Of a stretch of 64,000 nt of DNA, positions 44,307 through 57,659 are shown one piece after another. The DNA is from Microdochium bolleyi (lineage: Eukaryota; Ascomycota; Sordariomycetes; Xylariales; Microdochiaceae): assembly GCA_001566295.1 (NCBI GenBank), contig KQ964245.1, positions 2,299,524 through 2,363,523 of the forward strand. The letters run 5' to 3'. The notes below the pieces were generated by a model, which worked only from the letters and a program-made list of their open reading frames with translations, made no database searches and had not been told where the DNA came from. A program made the position numbers and the translations under genes. Numbering within the stretch: position 1 is the stretch's first letter; each line of letters begins with the position of its first letter.

Positions 44307-47300
44307 CTGGTCCAATGCCGACAACAAAAGCGTGACCCTCGTCCAGAGTGCCCAAAGCAGGACGTGTTGTGGGGGCGCTGAGATTGCTTGCTGCGAGATG
44401 ATGTGGTGCCTGCATGCATGCATATGACCCCCCAGTCCTGAGGTCAGGTGCCCACCCGCCGCTCGGGACGGCCTCTGCCAGAAAGAAAAGAAGGAGAAAG
44501 ATTACATGGCGAGGGAGCAAGCGTGAGCAGGATGGCCCATGGTTTTGGTGTTGTATTCGTTCTGCGTGTGCGCAACGTGCACATGCACTGGCCCGGGATT
44601 CGGATATCGTTGAAATGGTGCTGGCGCTTTCGGTCGCGCTGCAAGGGCTCTACAGCGTTCGGAAGAAACAGATCAGGACAAGCAAGCTCTCGACGTGGCG
44701 CGGCCTCACAGAAAGCCAGCGGGCTCTGCGAGGCACCGAACGGGTCATTGCGCGTCAGCGCTGCTTTGACAAGCCTTTCACGTCCAAGCCCCAGGAGGCA
44801 TCGGTGCTGTATAGTGGTGGGTGGTAACGCTTCAAGGGGATTGTACAGGTGTATTGCATCCCTTGGGATGGGCCCAGTGCAGTCGAGGGACTGGTTGCCG
44901 CAGATGGGGGTCGTCGATTTCTGGATCCTGAGGGGTAACTGTCGAAGAGTGCAGCTGGGGCTCGGAGCTGGGGACGCCGCAAAGGACGCTGTGAGGGACG
45001 TCAATGAGCACTGCTGGTGTTGTCATTGTTGAAGGCTCTGTCAAATGCTTCGACTTTGGCAGCCTTCTCCTCTCTCCCGGCTGCTTCTGCTTGTTCGATT
45101 GTCTGATGAGGATTGTGGACGAGACGAGCCGGACTTTGCTCCTGCTTCTGATCCTCTACCCACTCATGGGTAGATGCCCTGCAAAGAGGGTGTTAGTTGG
45201 TGCGCCCGGCTACGAATGGCGTCACAACACCAAGTGCTTGTAAGAAAGCCTTTTCACAGTCATGAAGCACTCGCCTTCTTTCTTGCTCTTGAGCGTTGTC
45301 TGCCATTGTGTTGAATGCTTTGCTTGACTGATGGAACTTGGCGTCATGTTCGTCCTATGGGCTTCGTTTGCGAGGACCGGTGGGCACTCGACAGTGATCT
45401 TAGAGGGCCAGTCGGAGAGCTTTGCGCTGTGGAAAACGATCCTCATGAGCCCCGACAATGGGAAATCTCACCAGTTTTATATTCACCACCATGTGACGCG
45501 CGGCAGAGCCGCAATCCCAATGCGAGTGCCAGCACGATGCAGTCCGGGGTAGCAAAGTCACCGTGTGGCAGATAGTTCGACCTCCGGGGCGTCGGAAGTT
45601 CCATCCTGGTACGTCAACCCGACAGCTCTAGTCAGTCTGCGGCAGACAGGTAGTATGGGACATAAGACATGGTACCTGAAGAATTCCCCGGATCCACCGC
45701 CACAGCCCAGCCTGCAGTGGGTCGTTAAGATCAGTGTACAATAGTCCACCGTGCAGGCAGTGGATGTGCGTGGTGCGAGATCATGGGGTAGGCGGCCGGA
45801 CAAGGATTGATGCTGGCAGGTCCGGCAGGAGGTCTCTGCTTGTTACACAGGCCATGGTTAGTGTTGAGCTGTAGCCTGCCGGTGAACTGTCGGCAATCCT
45901 CGCAGAGCTCCAGGGGCTTTGCCAACACTTAGCAGGGTGCCGCGTCTGCATCAATCAGACAGTCACGAGACCCTGTTGAAGTCTAGAAGTATCGGAACGG
46001 CGATCGTATGAATGAGTTGTCCCTGAAAGGAGAAAATCGACGATACGAACCCCACTTGAAGGCATATGCTGGGCGTCGTTCATGTAGGTCTGCGGTAGTC
46101 CTCAAGCGATGACGGAGCTGCGAGGTCCAGACTTCTGGCACGTGGCCCCGTTAGACCTTGTCGTTGTGAGGCTTGAAGGAGCTGTGACAAATGAGATCAC
46201 ATGTGGCGACTAGAAGTCACGACGATCGTAGTCTGGACAATTAACCACATAAACGTCCCAGAACCTCTTGCGGGCCAAGGCCCATTGACCAATCTCAGCT
46301 GCACGTACTCAGATTGGTGGCACCGATATCAAAGGACCTAAGTGAGGAGGATCGGCTCGGGCCCAGTCAGGATGCTGCGGTACAGAGATTGTGTACGACA
46401 CCGTTGAAGCTCTGCAACTCGCAGTGGCGAGAGTCTATTGCTTACTTTGTCACGAGTATTCCCATGGGACTAGGAGAGGAGATTGAGATTGTCATCCTGC
46501 CGCTGCCAAAGCCCAGGGTTCGTGACGACAGGCTGGCGACGCGAGCACCGATGGGATATGAAGGTGGGACAGCGCAGCAGGATGTACGCCGTTTTGGGGC
46601 AGTGTATCAGGCCACTTAGCAAGGCTGAATGACGACGCTGTGAGGGCAGCGCAGGCGTCACTGCCAGCGCCAGAGACTGTACCAGACATGCCCGAGAGGG
46701 GCTCGCCCTGGACTCTTACCATCTCCCTACGAGTACAAAGTACATGTATTGCTGAGGCGATCTAGGACTCGCGACGAGACTAACGGCTCTACCTGCCGTC
46801 AAAACGCCGCACTAGCTCGCCCGGGCCCCGGGGTGTCCCGTAGAGTCATGGGTGTTGAGTCTTGACGCCGCCTAGAGCCCTAGCATGCTTCTTCAGGGCC
46901 CTGCCCCGCTCGTCACATGGTCCCACTTTCTCTAGCGTCGAAGCTCGGAATGTTCCATGTCGGCGCCAAGGATCCGAGCCTGGGTGAATTGGCGATGGTC
47001 GCGACACTCGAAGCCGTGGTTTGGGACAGCCGAACTCGGGGCGCGAAAACGTCATGGCTCATCACACCTGCGGGCGTCCGCCGCGGTCCCGAGGGTCACG
47101 AGACTGCTCGGCATTGGAGATTGCTGACAAGGCGTTCCGGAGATTGGGCTGGGAGGACGATCGATGGCAAGGTTGTCGGTGAAGGAACGTCTACGTTCAG
47201 TACCAATTGTTGCGGTGCTCGCCGGTTTCCAACTGCTGTCTGGTCGCGACTTCCTCGTGGCCCCGGCCCTGACGTCGGGCTGACCCTGTGGTTGCTCCTT

Positions 47301-49430
47301 CCGGGAAGCTTCTCGAGGAACACCCGTGCACCTGCAGTGCTTCTTGCGTCCTCCCATGCGCTTCCAGACTGTTTCGTTGCAGGGCCACACCTATGCAGCA
47401 ATTCTGTTGGCTCACGTTTTCGAAATGCTTGCAGAAACACTTTCCGAGTGCCGAGCATCACCAGCCACGCCTGTCCAGCTTGGCACCACCTTCGTAGAAG
47501 TCAAGCTCGGGACATCGCAATTTAACCTCCCCTCGTCGAGAACGGGCATTGGCCCGATACGGCCCTGCAATCCTGACTGGCCTTGGACGAGATGCATTCT
47601 TCAATGGTCCACCCTCGACTGCATGCTTGCAACCTCACGGGCGGTCGAAGGAACACGTCTTCAGATGCGCCACGAGCTTTTTTTGTTGTTGCATCGAGTG
47701 GCGAGATATGCACGTATTTTCAGGGTTCACACATGCAGCATGCCCAGACCTTCTCCAGAACCATGCAGTCTCCGGAGACACCAGGGTGTGGCTTCAATAC
47801 CTAGTCCATCACGGTAAGACGTGGATGCCTTCCTGGGAGCGCCTGGACGACGAGAATGTAAAGCAGGGTCATCTGAACCTACGGCGTCATCCTATGGATC
47901 ACGGGACTCCTGCTTCTGTGTCACCCCAGCAGCAGCACCTGAGGTGCCACACGCCGTTGACCAGCACGCGCAGAAAGAGTGAGCTGCCTGTCATTTGAGG
48001 GAAGCTTGATAAGATAACATGCGCCTTTCTAAGCCGAGCCCTTCTGATCGTCTCATCTCCGGAGGCCTGTTGTGGAGACTCTGGGCGACTTAGTCCACTA
48101 TTTGATCGGGTTAGGTACCATGCGCAAGTCATCACCAATTGATAGCTGCGTAACGATCGGCAAACCGTGACGCGCCAGATGGCCCATCATGCTGACCAAT
48201 CTGGCAAGCGGCATCTCGAAGTTTCCGGGGAGCTGGACTGTGATGCCACGGCGAGCAACATTGCCTTCATCCGCACATATGGGGTCCACACCGCATGTTT
48301 CCCATCTTGCCAACCCTCAGCGCACCCTAGCCAGCAAGTCTACCAGGAGCTCCTTGTCGGTGACACAGGCTACTCCGTGTCGTCCTCCGCGGGCTCTTCG
48401 TCTTTGGGGCCGCTGAAAGTTCCGGACGACACGGCCTATCCCGAGCATTGAGATGTGATCGGGTACGGGATCCGGATCATCCAGCTAGGCAGGGATCACA
48501 AACTTTGATGTGCAACGGGTTTTAAACCTGGCCCAGCTGAACGGCACGGTGCGACGAAATGATCCGAGGCGATTTTGACATTTAATAAGACACCCCTTCG
48601 CCTGTAGGGGTGCTCCAGCCCGTTGGGCTAATTATGAAGGGGGAGAGCCCTTGCTGCTCACTCATAGCTGTCTGTGCTCGTGGCGAGAAGGCCTGCTGAT
48701 AGACTTCCAGGCAACCCTTGCGCAGCTAGACTAAAGGTTACTAGCGTGATCAACATCGCGCCAGAAATGCCACAATGCCTCTGTCCCCGTACAGAAGATT
48801 TCTCTATTTCATGGTTCCAGCCACTTCTTCAGAATGGTACGCGTAACAATGTCTCAGTGTGATGCATGGTCTGCCGCGCTCGCTCGTGTTCGCCTGTGCC
48901 CCCGGAACTAACCGCACGCAGATTCTGACAGTCTCTCAACCTCAGCCCCGTAACGTAAGTGATACATGTTTCTCCTATTGGTCTTCCATGAAATTACTGC
49001 ACTTAGGCACCACACAGTTCAAGAACTTTTCTGGAAGTTTGTTGGTTGTCTTAAGTTCAAGCATCGACTCCATTCACAATTCAACAACAAGAAAAGCGGA
49101 TGATTTCTCAAGATTGGGTATTAGAGTGTTGTATATTACAGTTGCTAACGCTATGAAGTTTGGCTTTCATGAATAGAGCCTGGCTGAACAATCACTGCCG
49201 CAAATAGTGAATGCTACCATCCCTCTCACATTACACCTGTATACAGGTGTGTGTGTTTCCTGGTATTTGTACAGAATAATGTTGTCGTTTCGTCATTAAA
49301 GATCGATGATGGATATGCAGATCGTTACTATCCCTGGTGCGCGCGCAAGCTGAAGCTGTGGCCAAACAACTTGGCACGCGCCTGGTTGGTATGCAGGTGT
49401 AATAGTGAGTCCATGCTGTGCTGAGACAGC

Positions 49431-49901
49431 TTAGACGTGGGCACCGCTCGTGGTGGTGGAGCTGTTGCGGCCCATGCCGAACCACCAGTTGTGGAGGAGG
49501 TTGAAGAAGAGGAAGAAGAAGGCGATGAAGCTGAAGGCCTCGGCGGCGTGGAGCAGGGCGCTGTTGGAGTAGGTCCAGTCGCTGGCGGTGAAGGCGACGG
49601 CGACAATCCAGAGGTGGGAGAAGACGAGGTTGAAGAGCAGGCCGTGGTGGACAGGGAGGAAGAAGGCGGCGAGGTAGAAGACGACAGTGAGGACGGCGAT
49701 GGTAAGGATGTAGATGGTGTGAGAGCCGACGCTCCAGCCACTGTAGCCCGAGCTGCGCTGCTGGTGGACGAGGTAGGCGAGGATGCCCATAACGATAACC
49801 GACGAGACCCAGATGACGGCGTTGAAGGCCGTGGTAATGGGGTCCATGCGGCGCGTCCGGGTGGCACGGCCGTGGTCGTTGGTGTTGTTGTGAGGACCCA
49901 T
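49431..49901 (-). CDS. MARVEL-like four-span membrane protein
   Basis: Intronless, 156 aa, with four hydrophobic spans: TTAFNAVIWVSSVIVMGILAYLV, HTIYILTIAVLTVVFYLAAFFL, LLFNLVFSHLWIVAVAFTA and AEAFSFIAFFFLFFNLLHNWW. Short loops include QQRSSGYSGW after the first span and SDWTYSNSALLHA between the last two. This is the arrangement of fungal MARVEL-domain proteins, which sit at the plasma membrane or in sterol-rich patches and vesicles. The hydrophilic N-terminus (MGPHNNTNDHGRATRTRRMD) has a second Met at residue 19, so a shorter start is possible. A TATAAA on the coding strand lies at about 50043-50048, roughly 140 bp upstream. Confidence 0.8.
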   Translation of the reverse strand: MGPHNNTNDHGRATRTRRMDPITTAFNAVIWVSSVIVMGILAYLVHQQRSSGYSGWSVGSHTIYILTIAVLTVVFYLAAFFLPVHHGLLFNLVFSHLWIVAVAFTASDWTYSNSALLHAAEAFSFIAFFFLFFNLLHNWWFGMGRNSSTTTSGAHV

Positions 49902-52509
49902 TGTGACTGATATGGTGATGGTGTTTTCTCGTGAAGATGAGAAGAATGGGTGCTCTGTTACAAAGGTCGATTTTGTTCGGCTGCTGGATGTGATGATGCT
50001 GGATGGAGATTAGATGATGAGTTGAGGGCGATGTGGGAGATCTTTATAAGATTGCCGCGGTGGTTTGATCCTGCGATGCTTTGGGCAGGCCTCCCACAGT
50101 GATCGAGGCATGATGTCGATGGGATGGCATCAGGGTCGCAGCCACCCACACCTCAGGCACAGCTCGAACCCTTGGCCAGATGGCAAACTCGGCAGTCACA
50201 GTCCGCACTAGGGCCAGTGTGGTTGTGCAGCGCGAGCCGCCCAGATCTCGCGGTTCTGCTGTCATCGTGTCGCGACGGCCCCGGCGGGGATCGCAAGCAT
50301 GACGAAGGATCGGCACAGGCCTGCACATGACCTGGTAGACAGTAGCAACATCTCGAGCCGGCCGGCCGTGTGTCGTCGCAGTCCGTGCCAGCAGCGAGGA
50401 TGACGATGCACTAGCCTCATCAGCAAGCTCAGTGCCGCAGGTGCCAGCCACAGTCGGGCAAGCAGACTTTGACGCAGGGCAGCCACTGGTCGCCGACGAG
50501 GCCGGTGACGTCAGCCCACACCCAAACACGGCATCTGACAGCCGAGCCTGCCCTGGTCCCTGCCCTTGCCCATGCTTTCGGGGTTCAGCCCCACCTGGCC
50601 TGCGTCAAGCAAATTGTTCGTTGCTGGGCAGGCCTAGAACCTTCATCATGGAACAACCAATCCGGGCCACCACGGGCTCACATGCATCGCCCGGTTCATA
50701 GCAACCTTGAAGCTCTGCACTGTCCACAGCCGGAGCAGAAGCTCCCACCCCAGAACATCATCACATCGCAATATGTAACTTCATGTTTGGTGATCACCCA
50801 GCCGCCGGCTCCAGCTCTCGATCCCGGCTAACTCGGCGCCATTCAAGTAGGCACGCACTTGTACCTTATTGGTCTGTCATCAAGTTAGAACGGCTCGTCG
50901 TCAGTCAGAACGACGACAGTCGGAGACCCGCCCTGCCCGCGACAAACCGCTAGCCACGCGCCATTGCACCCATCCGTCAAAGTTTGCCATTCCTGCAAGC
51001 TTGTCGCATGGACCCTCTTTTGTGCCGTCTGTCGCACCAACGTGACCGGGGCTGGACCAAAACATCCGGGCTCCTGCTTCCTTGGCCTGGTTAATTAAGC
51101 TCTGCTTTGACCTGGGTGCACGATGCATCGATGAGCCGAGACGGGCGAGACGGGATGTGACGCTGCCCTCGTCGCGTTGTCCCTTGGGGCATCCATTCTC
51201 CCTGGTATTCCGCACAAAATCAGGTTTTTGGACAGGAACAGCTGCCGTGCCAGCCCCTTCGCCGGCGCAGGGTTCAAGCGCCACATCCTGCTGCATGCAT
51301 GCAAGGGTCCCGCCCTTTCTTCCAGGTTTCTTTTCGACTGACAGCACATCCTGTCATGGTGTGTGTGTTACTCCAATGTGTGCAGTCTGCACTCACGATC
51401 GTGATGCACTCCTCACACGAAAACTCTCCTGATCGCGATGTGGCTCACCACCACCAATGGAGGAGCTTGAGCTGCCCTCCAGCTCATTTCCAAGCAAAAT
51501 GTGAAACACGGGTGCATTCTGCACGTGCCCGGAGATGACTTGGTGCCAGCGCTTGATTACCACATACCGGTCTCGCCTGCCTTGGCCCGACACCGCATGA
51601 CATCAGCATAGCGACACAGCTGAGGCACGTCCCGACGACGTACTGACCTCTACTGCCGTCAAGACTGATATCTCCTACCAGGACCCCGGCGCGCCTGTCT
51701 GCACCGGTGGTTTGCTTGACTTTGGAGCAAGAAACGCATCAACAAGCCAAAGCCTCAAGGTCTCCCCCACGATCAAACAGAAAAGCCCGCATTTGCAGCC
51801 ATGCAGAAGACCTCGTCTACGACTCGATAGTTGTCGAGTGTCTAGGCTTGGGGTCGTGGCCGGAGCATGGCAAGCGAACACCTCAAAGGATAGGGGCTTA
51901 GGCAGGGCTCCGATGGTATGGCTTCGATCTCCACGACCGAGCTCCATTGTGGGATGCTGACCGACTCCATCTCGGAGACGGGACATGAAGCAAAATCGTG
52001 GCACTGAAGTCAATACCAGGTGGAGAATTTTCCTCCCCTTTGCTAGTGGTTGACACGTTCACCAGCCCACATCGAGCCCGCCAGCTGCATGCAGCCTTGT
52101 ATGTGGAGTGCACTAACTCGCAGCCCTCTAGCACAAAAATCCACAATGGCCTGCGTCATAGAGGGGCCCGCAACTGACACGGGCCGGTCCGCAACTCTGA
52201 GGCCCACGCCTTTCACAACGACAGCATCGCACATTGCGCAGACAAGAAAAGAGCCCATGGTCTCTGGTGGCACGGTCAAGTATCAATTCCAGGTCTAGAA
52301 GCAGAGCTACTTGATCTATTTAACGGCTGAGTAAAGTCAAGCTGTCCATCCAACTTCACTCTCTTGAGTACTGCCGGGAAACCGCAAAAACGCCTGCATG
52401 GGGTATCATCACGTCCGCTAACCAATAAAGAATATTCCAAAACAACCTCCTTCACCACGCGACCAAACACGAAGACACACACCACTCTGACACTTTCCAC
52501 CAGAGCAAC
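49902..52509. other. Intergenic, 2.6 kb
   Basis: Promoter side of the MARVEL gene and 3' side of the ankyrin gene. Apart from the TATA-like site near 50043 nothing is supported; small frames on both strands lack domains. Confidence 0.5.
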
Positions 52510-54739
52510 TCACGCAACGGCTCGTTGCTGGCGAAACGACCATTCGTCGATGATGCTCGGGCACTGTTTCGGCTCCACAATCATGGGGGGACCACAAAGG
52601 AGTTTGCGACAGGCCTCGTACGAGCCCGTCGAGTCGCCCGTGCTCACTCTCCACATGCTGTCGACCACACCGAGTATGCTAGCGCCATCCGAGTTGCGCA
52701 CATAAGGGTTCGCGCCGAGCTTGAGCAGAGCGGCCACCGCGACCTTCTGGCCATGCCGCGCGGCTATCGCCAGCGCCGTCTCGCCGCGGCGGTTGCGCCT
52801 CTCCATGTCTGCGCCCGCCTCGACGAGGCGGTCGATAATGTTGCGGACTTCGAGATTTTCGGCTTTGGTCTCGCCGTCAGACAACCGGACGACAAATGTC
52901 ATTAGAGGGGTGTCGCCGGCGATGTTGTGATGGTTGACGTCGACGCGTGCGCCGATCAACCCCTCCATGAGTTCGATGCGTCTTACGGACTCCTCATTCA
53001 CAGTGTCGTCGGTGCTTGCCTTGTCGTGTTTTCGCTTCACGCCTATGTTGGCGTGTTTCTTGATGGACTTCATGCTGAGGATTACCTCTGCCAACGCATG
53101 GAAACCATTTCTGCCCTCGAGGTCCTCTCTCGTTGGGTCGCCCTCTCCTGGCTCTGTGGAGACCGCATCGTAGATGATCTTCAACAGCTTCGTCTGGGCT
53201 AGAATACGAGACTCGGACTCAGTAGCAGGTGGGCTACCCGAGGCAGGGATTGTCAGTCTTTGGGCCGCAATCAGGCGGCGTATAGACCGTGCAGCCTGGA
53301 TTGAAGGGCGAGATCGCAGGGGCATCCTTCCAAAGGCGTCACGCCTGTTGAGTGCCTTTGTGTCGATGCCCAGAGCGCAATTCTGGATCCGGTCGAAACT
53401 CGTGTCGTTTTCGCGCATGATGTGGAATAGATTCCTCCCGTATACATCTCGACCCAGTATGCTGAAGCCGTACTGCTTGAGGATCTTGACGAGATCTTCC
53501 AACCTCGATCCTGGCAAGAACCAAGACGGGTGTAGGAGATGCAAAAAGCTCTGTCTGGCTGTATTTACGGCGCCCAGAAGCTCTCGATCCTGATTGAGTG
53601 CTTCGGCCACGACACTCAGCAACTGTGACTGGCAGTTCTCGGAACTCGCGAGCAAATGGAGAGAAGTATGACCGAAGTCGTCGCGTGCCGTCCCATCAAG
53701 TTCGTGAAGGTGCCGGATCATGTATGGGTCCGGGACGGAGACGACTCGAGCAGAAGCCAAGTGCTGGAATTGGGAGAACAGAACTTCCGAGACGGTGCAC
53801 CAGCATTTGCCATCTTCATGAGCACGAGAAATTTTGTCGCAGGCTCTTCGATCCTCCAGGCTGAAGCGACTTCCAAGATTGAGCAAGTCTCCTGCAACAG
53901 CATATCCGGCGCTGGAGTAATCAACGACAGACGAAATGTTGGCACCGGGGAAAACGTGATGCCCCGGAGGAGAAGCTCGCACAGATGATGCGGCTTGCTG
54001 CGGGCTTGGTGCTCCCATCTTGGGCATCGTGAACCTTCTCGACACCTTCCACAAGTTCCCAGCGTCCGAGTACGACACGCCTTTGAATGCTAAACGCTCC
54101 ATGAACGTGTTCGTCATGGACAATGCCGAGCCTCTTCTATGGAGCATAGGGGATCCTGCGGAACCATTCAAGGCGAACGCGCCTGTGTATTGGGGTGGTT
54201 GTTGCCATGCTTCGGCAGAATAGATGGGTTCAGATGTCGACGTCCACCCAAGATCGTTCAAGCTGGGCTCGGTGTAATCGAGGGCAACGCTGGCCTGGAC
54301 TTTTACAGGCGTACTGAGTTGTGAGATTCCCAAAGGATCTACAGCGCTTAGTGTGGGCTGTCTGTGTATGGGCCGATCACTCTGTTCGAGATGTCGTATG
54401 TAGTGATCGGGACTGGCCGTCAGCTTTGGTCGCAGCCAGCGTGGGTCGTTCCCAAGCGCTCTATGCAGAATCTTGTGCGCGGCATCTTTGCTGCAAGGGG
54501 ATGAGATTCAGTTAGTCGCAAGTGTGGTTTGACAGGGCGTGCTGTGTTGTCGCAACTTACTGGGGCGCCCACGTCGAATCTTTGACAGCTTCGAGGAGGA
54601 CCTCGAGCCTATACCCGGTGTAAAGGTACATGCGGATGAGCTGGCGGGAGCGGCTGTCGGTCCATTCACGGGGTCGACCTCCTCTGGAGACACCGGACTG
54701 CGGAGAGCCCGCAAAGCCAGGACTGAGAGCTGGCGACAT
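52510..54739 (-). CDS. Ankyrin-repeat protein with N-terminal helical domain
   Basis: Exons are complement(54561..54739, 52510..54490), with a phase-2 intron, giving 719 aa. The first 90 residues (REWTDSRSRQLIRMYLYTGYRL, then APHKDAAHKILHRALGNDPRWLRP) form a small fungal-specific helical region found at the start of several Sordariomycete ankyrin proteins; its function is not established. A Ser/Pro/Ala-rich stretch of about 150 residues follows. Degenerate ankyrin units appear from about residue 280 (DDFGHTSLHLLASSENCQ; LEGRNGFHALAEVILSM; NIAGDTPLMTFVVRLSDGE; RNRRGETALAIAARHGQKVAVAALLKLGANPYVRNSDG), the last two being the best preserved. A KKHANIGVKRKHDKAS segment could be a nuclear signal. 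The split N-terminal domain reads through cleanly once the intron is removed. Confidence 0.85.
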
Positions 54740-57659
54740 GGCAAGGAAGAGACATTGAGCAGTCAGCTGTGCAAGGACACCAGGGGCCCGCGAGGCTGCG
54801 TGGCAGCAGCAGCGAGGACCCGAGTGATATTTGTATGCCGAGACTGCGTGCCATAGTCGACCAACGGGGGCAACCCGGGCTGAAGGATCTCAGCTCAAGA
54901 CGAGGCAAGGCTCTGGCTACAATGCTGCCGGCTGGCTCGAGGGAGGAGGGTGTGGCAGGGCATCCCCCAGATCCGCCCACCTGCACCCACCCACCCCCCA
55001 TCCTGCCTGCCCAGCTGGGCCGAGATGCTGACAGTGGGTTTCGCTTGGCACGCCCGGCGCTTGGGCTGGCTCGAAGACACGACCGACGTGTTTTGTGTGT
55101 CGCGACACGATCACGGAGGGTCGTCTGTCGCCGACTGCCAGCTGCAGACTAGGTGTTGCGTACACGCAGCGGTCACTCGAGATACCTGAGTGAGCCTGTG
55201 GCTTGGTTGTTGGTTGTGCGAGTCTGGACGGGTGGCGCGGAAGGAAGGAACCAGTGGGAGTCTGCCCAGCCCCGCCCTGACTGGCCGCCCACTGCCCAAG
55301 GCCAGCCTGAGCAGGCTCACTTCGAGGCTCTCTGCTCGTCGGACCACTGCATGGCTCCTGGCTCAATGGCTGCAAATCAGAGCTCAACTACTTGTACTGC
55401 GCCGACGACACGACTCGAAAGAGGGAGTCTGCTCGGCCCAGGACACCTCAGATTCGAGCAGCACACTCTACCCATTGCACAATCCGGTGCCTATTTGGGG
55501 CAATCGCCCGTCTTTGGCCCCCAAATGAGTATTGTGTTCCATCTCACGGCGCCGACATGCTGCCAGGTTCTTATCACCAGACCAGGCTGGCCATGCTCAG
55601 GTCGAGCTAGGTATACTATCCCTGGCATCGGAACACCTTAGTCTTGCTATGCCCCGCACGCCGTCTTAGCCCATTCTCCGTTCCCCTCTGTCTTTGCGAG
55701 GGCTGCAGTAGTGGAGGCTGACGGACAATCTCATGCTCTGCTCCCACACCTCCAACGCACAGCCACTTCGATGGCGGCGGCGGAGCAGACAAAAACTCCC
55801 ACGACGCTGCATTTAGATATACTCTTTCCAAGCGGGCCAGGATGACGACACCAGATGAAAGCATCCCGCCGTATCGACTGCACGAGTCCCTTCCGTCCTA
55901 GCGTCATCGGATGTGCCCCAGACGCCGCGGCAGTCGTCGAGGCCACGATGTCTCATCAAACAGCCTGCACGAATGCTCAACCGCCAGAGCAAGCTTGCAA
56001 ATCCGGTTGGGCGAAGTGAACACACTGATCTCTGATATGGCTCAACTGCAAACGATCGCCGACGATTTCCTGACCATTGATGATGGCGTCCGACTTGATG
56101 CTGTCACAGGCTGTCTCTCATCCGAGCATCGAGCATGGTCTCAGTATCGAATAGTGGTAGTGGTTGCGGAGAGATCCAGCGATGACTAGATGCAGGCACA
56201 ACGGGCGCTACTAAGCTCGCCAAGCACGTTACAGTGGCACACCCCTTCCTGGCGTGGCCCAAGTTTGTGAAGGGCCTACGTTCTCGACCTCCGATGGGAA
56301 TCAAACAAGTCCCACTTCTTTCCTTCCGAGCACGAGAGGCTGTGGCTTAATGCGGCATGACATATGGCATGGCCAAAAGTGTAAAGCTCGCGAGACTGCC
56401 ATGGAACACGTCGGAGCGTGGCGTGTCAGCAGCAACGAGGAACTCCATTTTGAAGCCGGCTGGATGGTGTCACACCCTCTCTTGGACAAAGGCTTGTACT
56501 TTCTCACGGCCGACCCTCTCGTTCAGACAGCAGACGTGTAGCGGCGCTCCTCAGAGAAGACCCACACTGAACAATAACGAGCTCGCGGTCGCCTGACGGC
56601 TCGTCAATGTCACCTCAGAAGTATGTACCTGCAGCTCTAATAAGCACAATCTCCTGCAGGATGGCCCAAGGAACTTGCCACTCATCTTAAGCACTGCACT
56701 CTCGTTTCAGCATAGTACGAGCCCGCAAAGAGTTGTCGGGGGCGAGTGCAATGTATTGCTACTTGAGGCAAGAGTGGGTTCTTCCGCCACGCTGGTGTGC
56801 TTTCTCATGAACAGCAGCTACCACAATTGAGCCGTGAGCCAAACACTGCCATTTCAAGAAACAGTGGCCCACACTCTGTTCCTGGCCTTGTGAGGCCCCG
56901 TGCCAGGAACAGGCAGGATCTGCCCAAACTGGTTGTTTCGTGCCTCGAGGCCTTGGGCAAGAAGACATGCAAAGACCTACGTCAGCGCCACGAGCTTCGC
57001 AGCAGGTCTAGCCTACATGCCGGCATTGTCGATTCAAGAAGACCTGGCGAAACCCGTTGCTGGGGTCTCGTCGCCTGAGTGTCTTTTTTGCGATCACGCC
57101 AAGATACTCGGTGAGGACCTGCGAAGGCCATGGGTTGAGTGATGGGGGTGGACGATCATTCTCTGTCAAGACAGTCGATAGTCCACCAAGCTTGGCGCAC
57201 AATTGTGCTTTGTGTTGGTGGAATCGTCAGCAAGTCTTCAATCGAACGGCACACCCTCCCCGGCATGTGGTGTGCAGTGTGGTCCGTGTGGGGAGCATGG
57301 ATCCACCTGACGAAGGACGGACCAGAGGCTCGGAGGTCAGTCCTTGGCCACGCAAGTTCCACCGGATTGACTTGCAGGTTAGTCCACTTACACGCTGCGA
57401 CAGAATACAGATTTCGAAGTCTCGTCCTGTAAATTAGCTATTTCCACTTGCTCGTCTGCGAGAATGGCTTGCTAGTATGAAGCTCGCATCGATACAAAAA
57501 CACACAGCTGCCCGCGCACTCGTTCGGAGGAGCACTCTGCTTCTTCTCGACATTCAGCCATTACACTCCCCTCACGAAGCTTGCTCTGTGGCCATCAACA
57601 CTCTACTCAACTACAACTACCACAATCAGTCTCCCAAAGCGCAAGGCCAATCATCCACC
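54740..57659. other. Intergenic, 2.9 kb divergent region
   Basis: Upstream of both the ankyrin gene and the Ser/His-rich gene. No frame with a domain, signal peptide or coding bias is seen. C-rich runs (CACCCACCCACCCCCCATCC near 54987) occur near the ankyrin start. Confidence 0.5.

Larger units (their letters stand above)
38046..49430. other. 11.4-kb gene-poor region with many simple repeats
   Basis: No frame on either strand shows a domain, signal peptide or fungal codon bias. The longest frame (41567-42349, 260 codons) is compositionally odd and reads like chance. The sequence is not AT-rich, so it does not look like heavily RIP-mutated transposon DNA. It contains C11 (38984-38994), G12 (39466-39477), G14 (39957-39970), four-base GCCA repeats (41511-41535), A23 (43621-43643), GCTA repeats (43720-43733) and (GCA)26. 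It could hold a long regulatory region, a noncoding RNA, or a gene too fragmented to recognise by eye. Confidence 0.5.

Noticed and set aside
44142..44520. Poly-Ser, poly-Ala and poly-Leu reading frames
   Set aside because: They are produced by the (GCA)26 microsatellite in every frame; flanks show no coding character.
46917..47525. A 202-codon + strand frame
   Set aside because: No recognisable domain, and opposite-strand frames of similar size overlap it; not enough to call a gene.
49437..49910. A 157-codon acidic + strand frame
   Set aside because: Antisense of the MARVEL-like gene; the Glu/Val-rich pattern is the expected mirror of membrane-helix codons.
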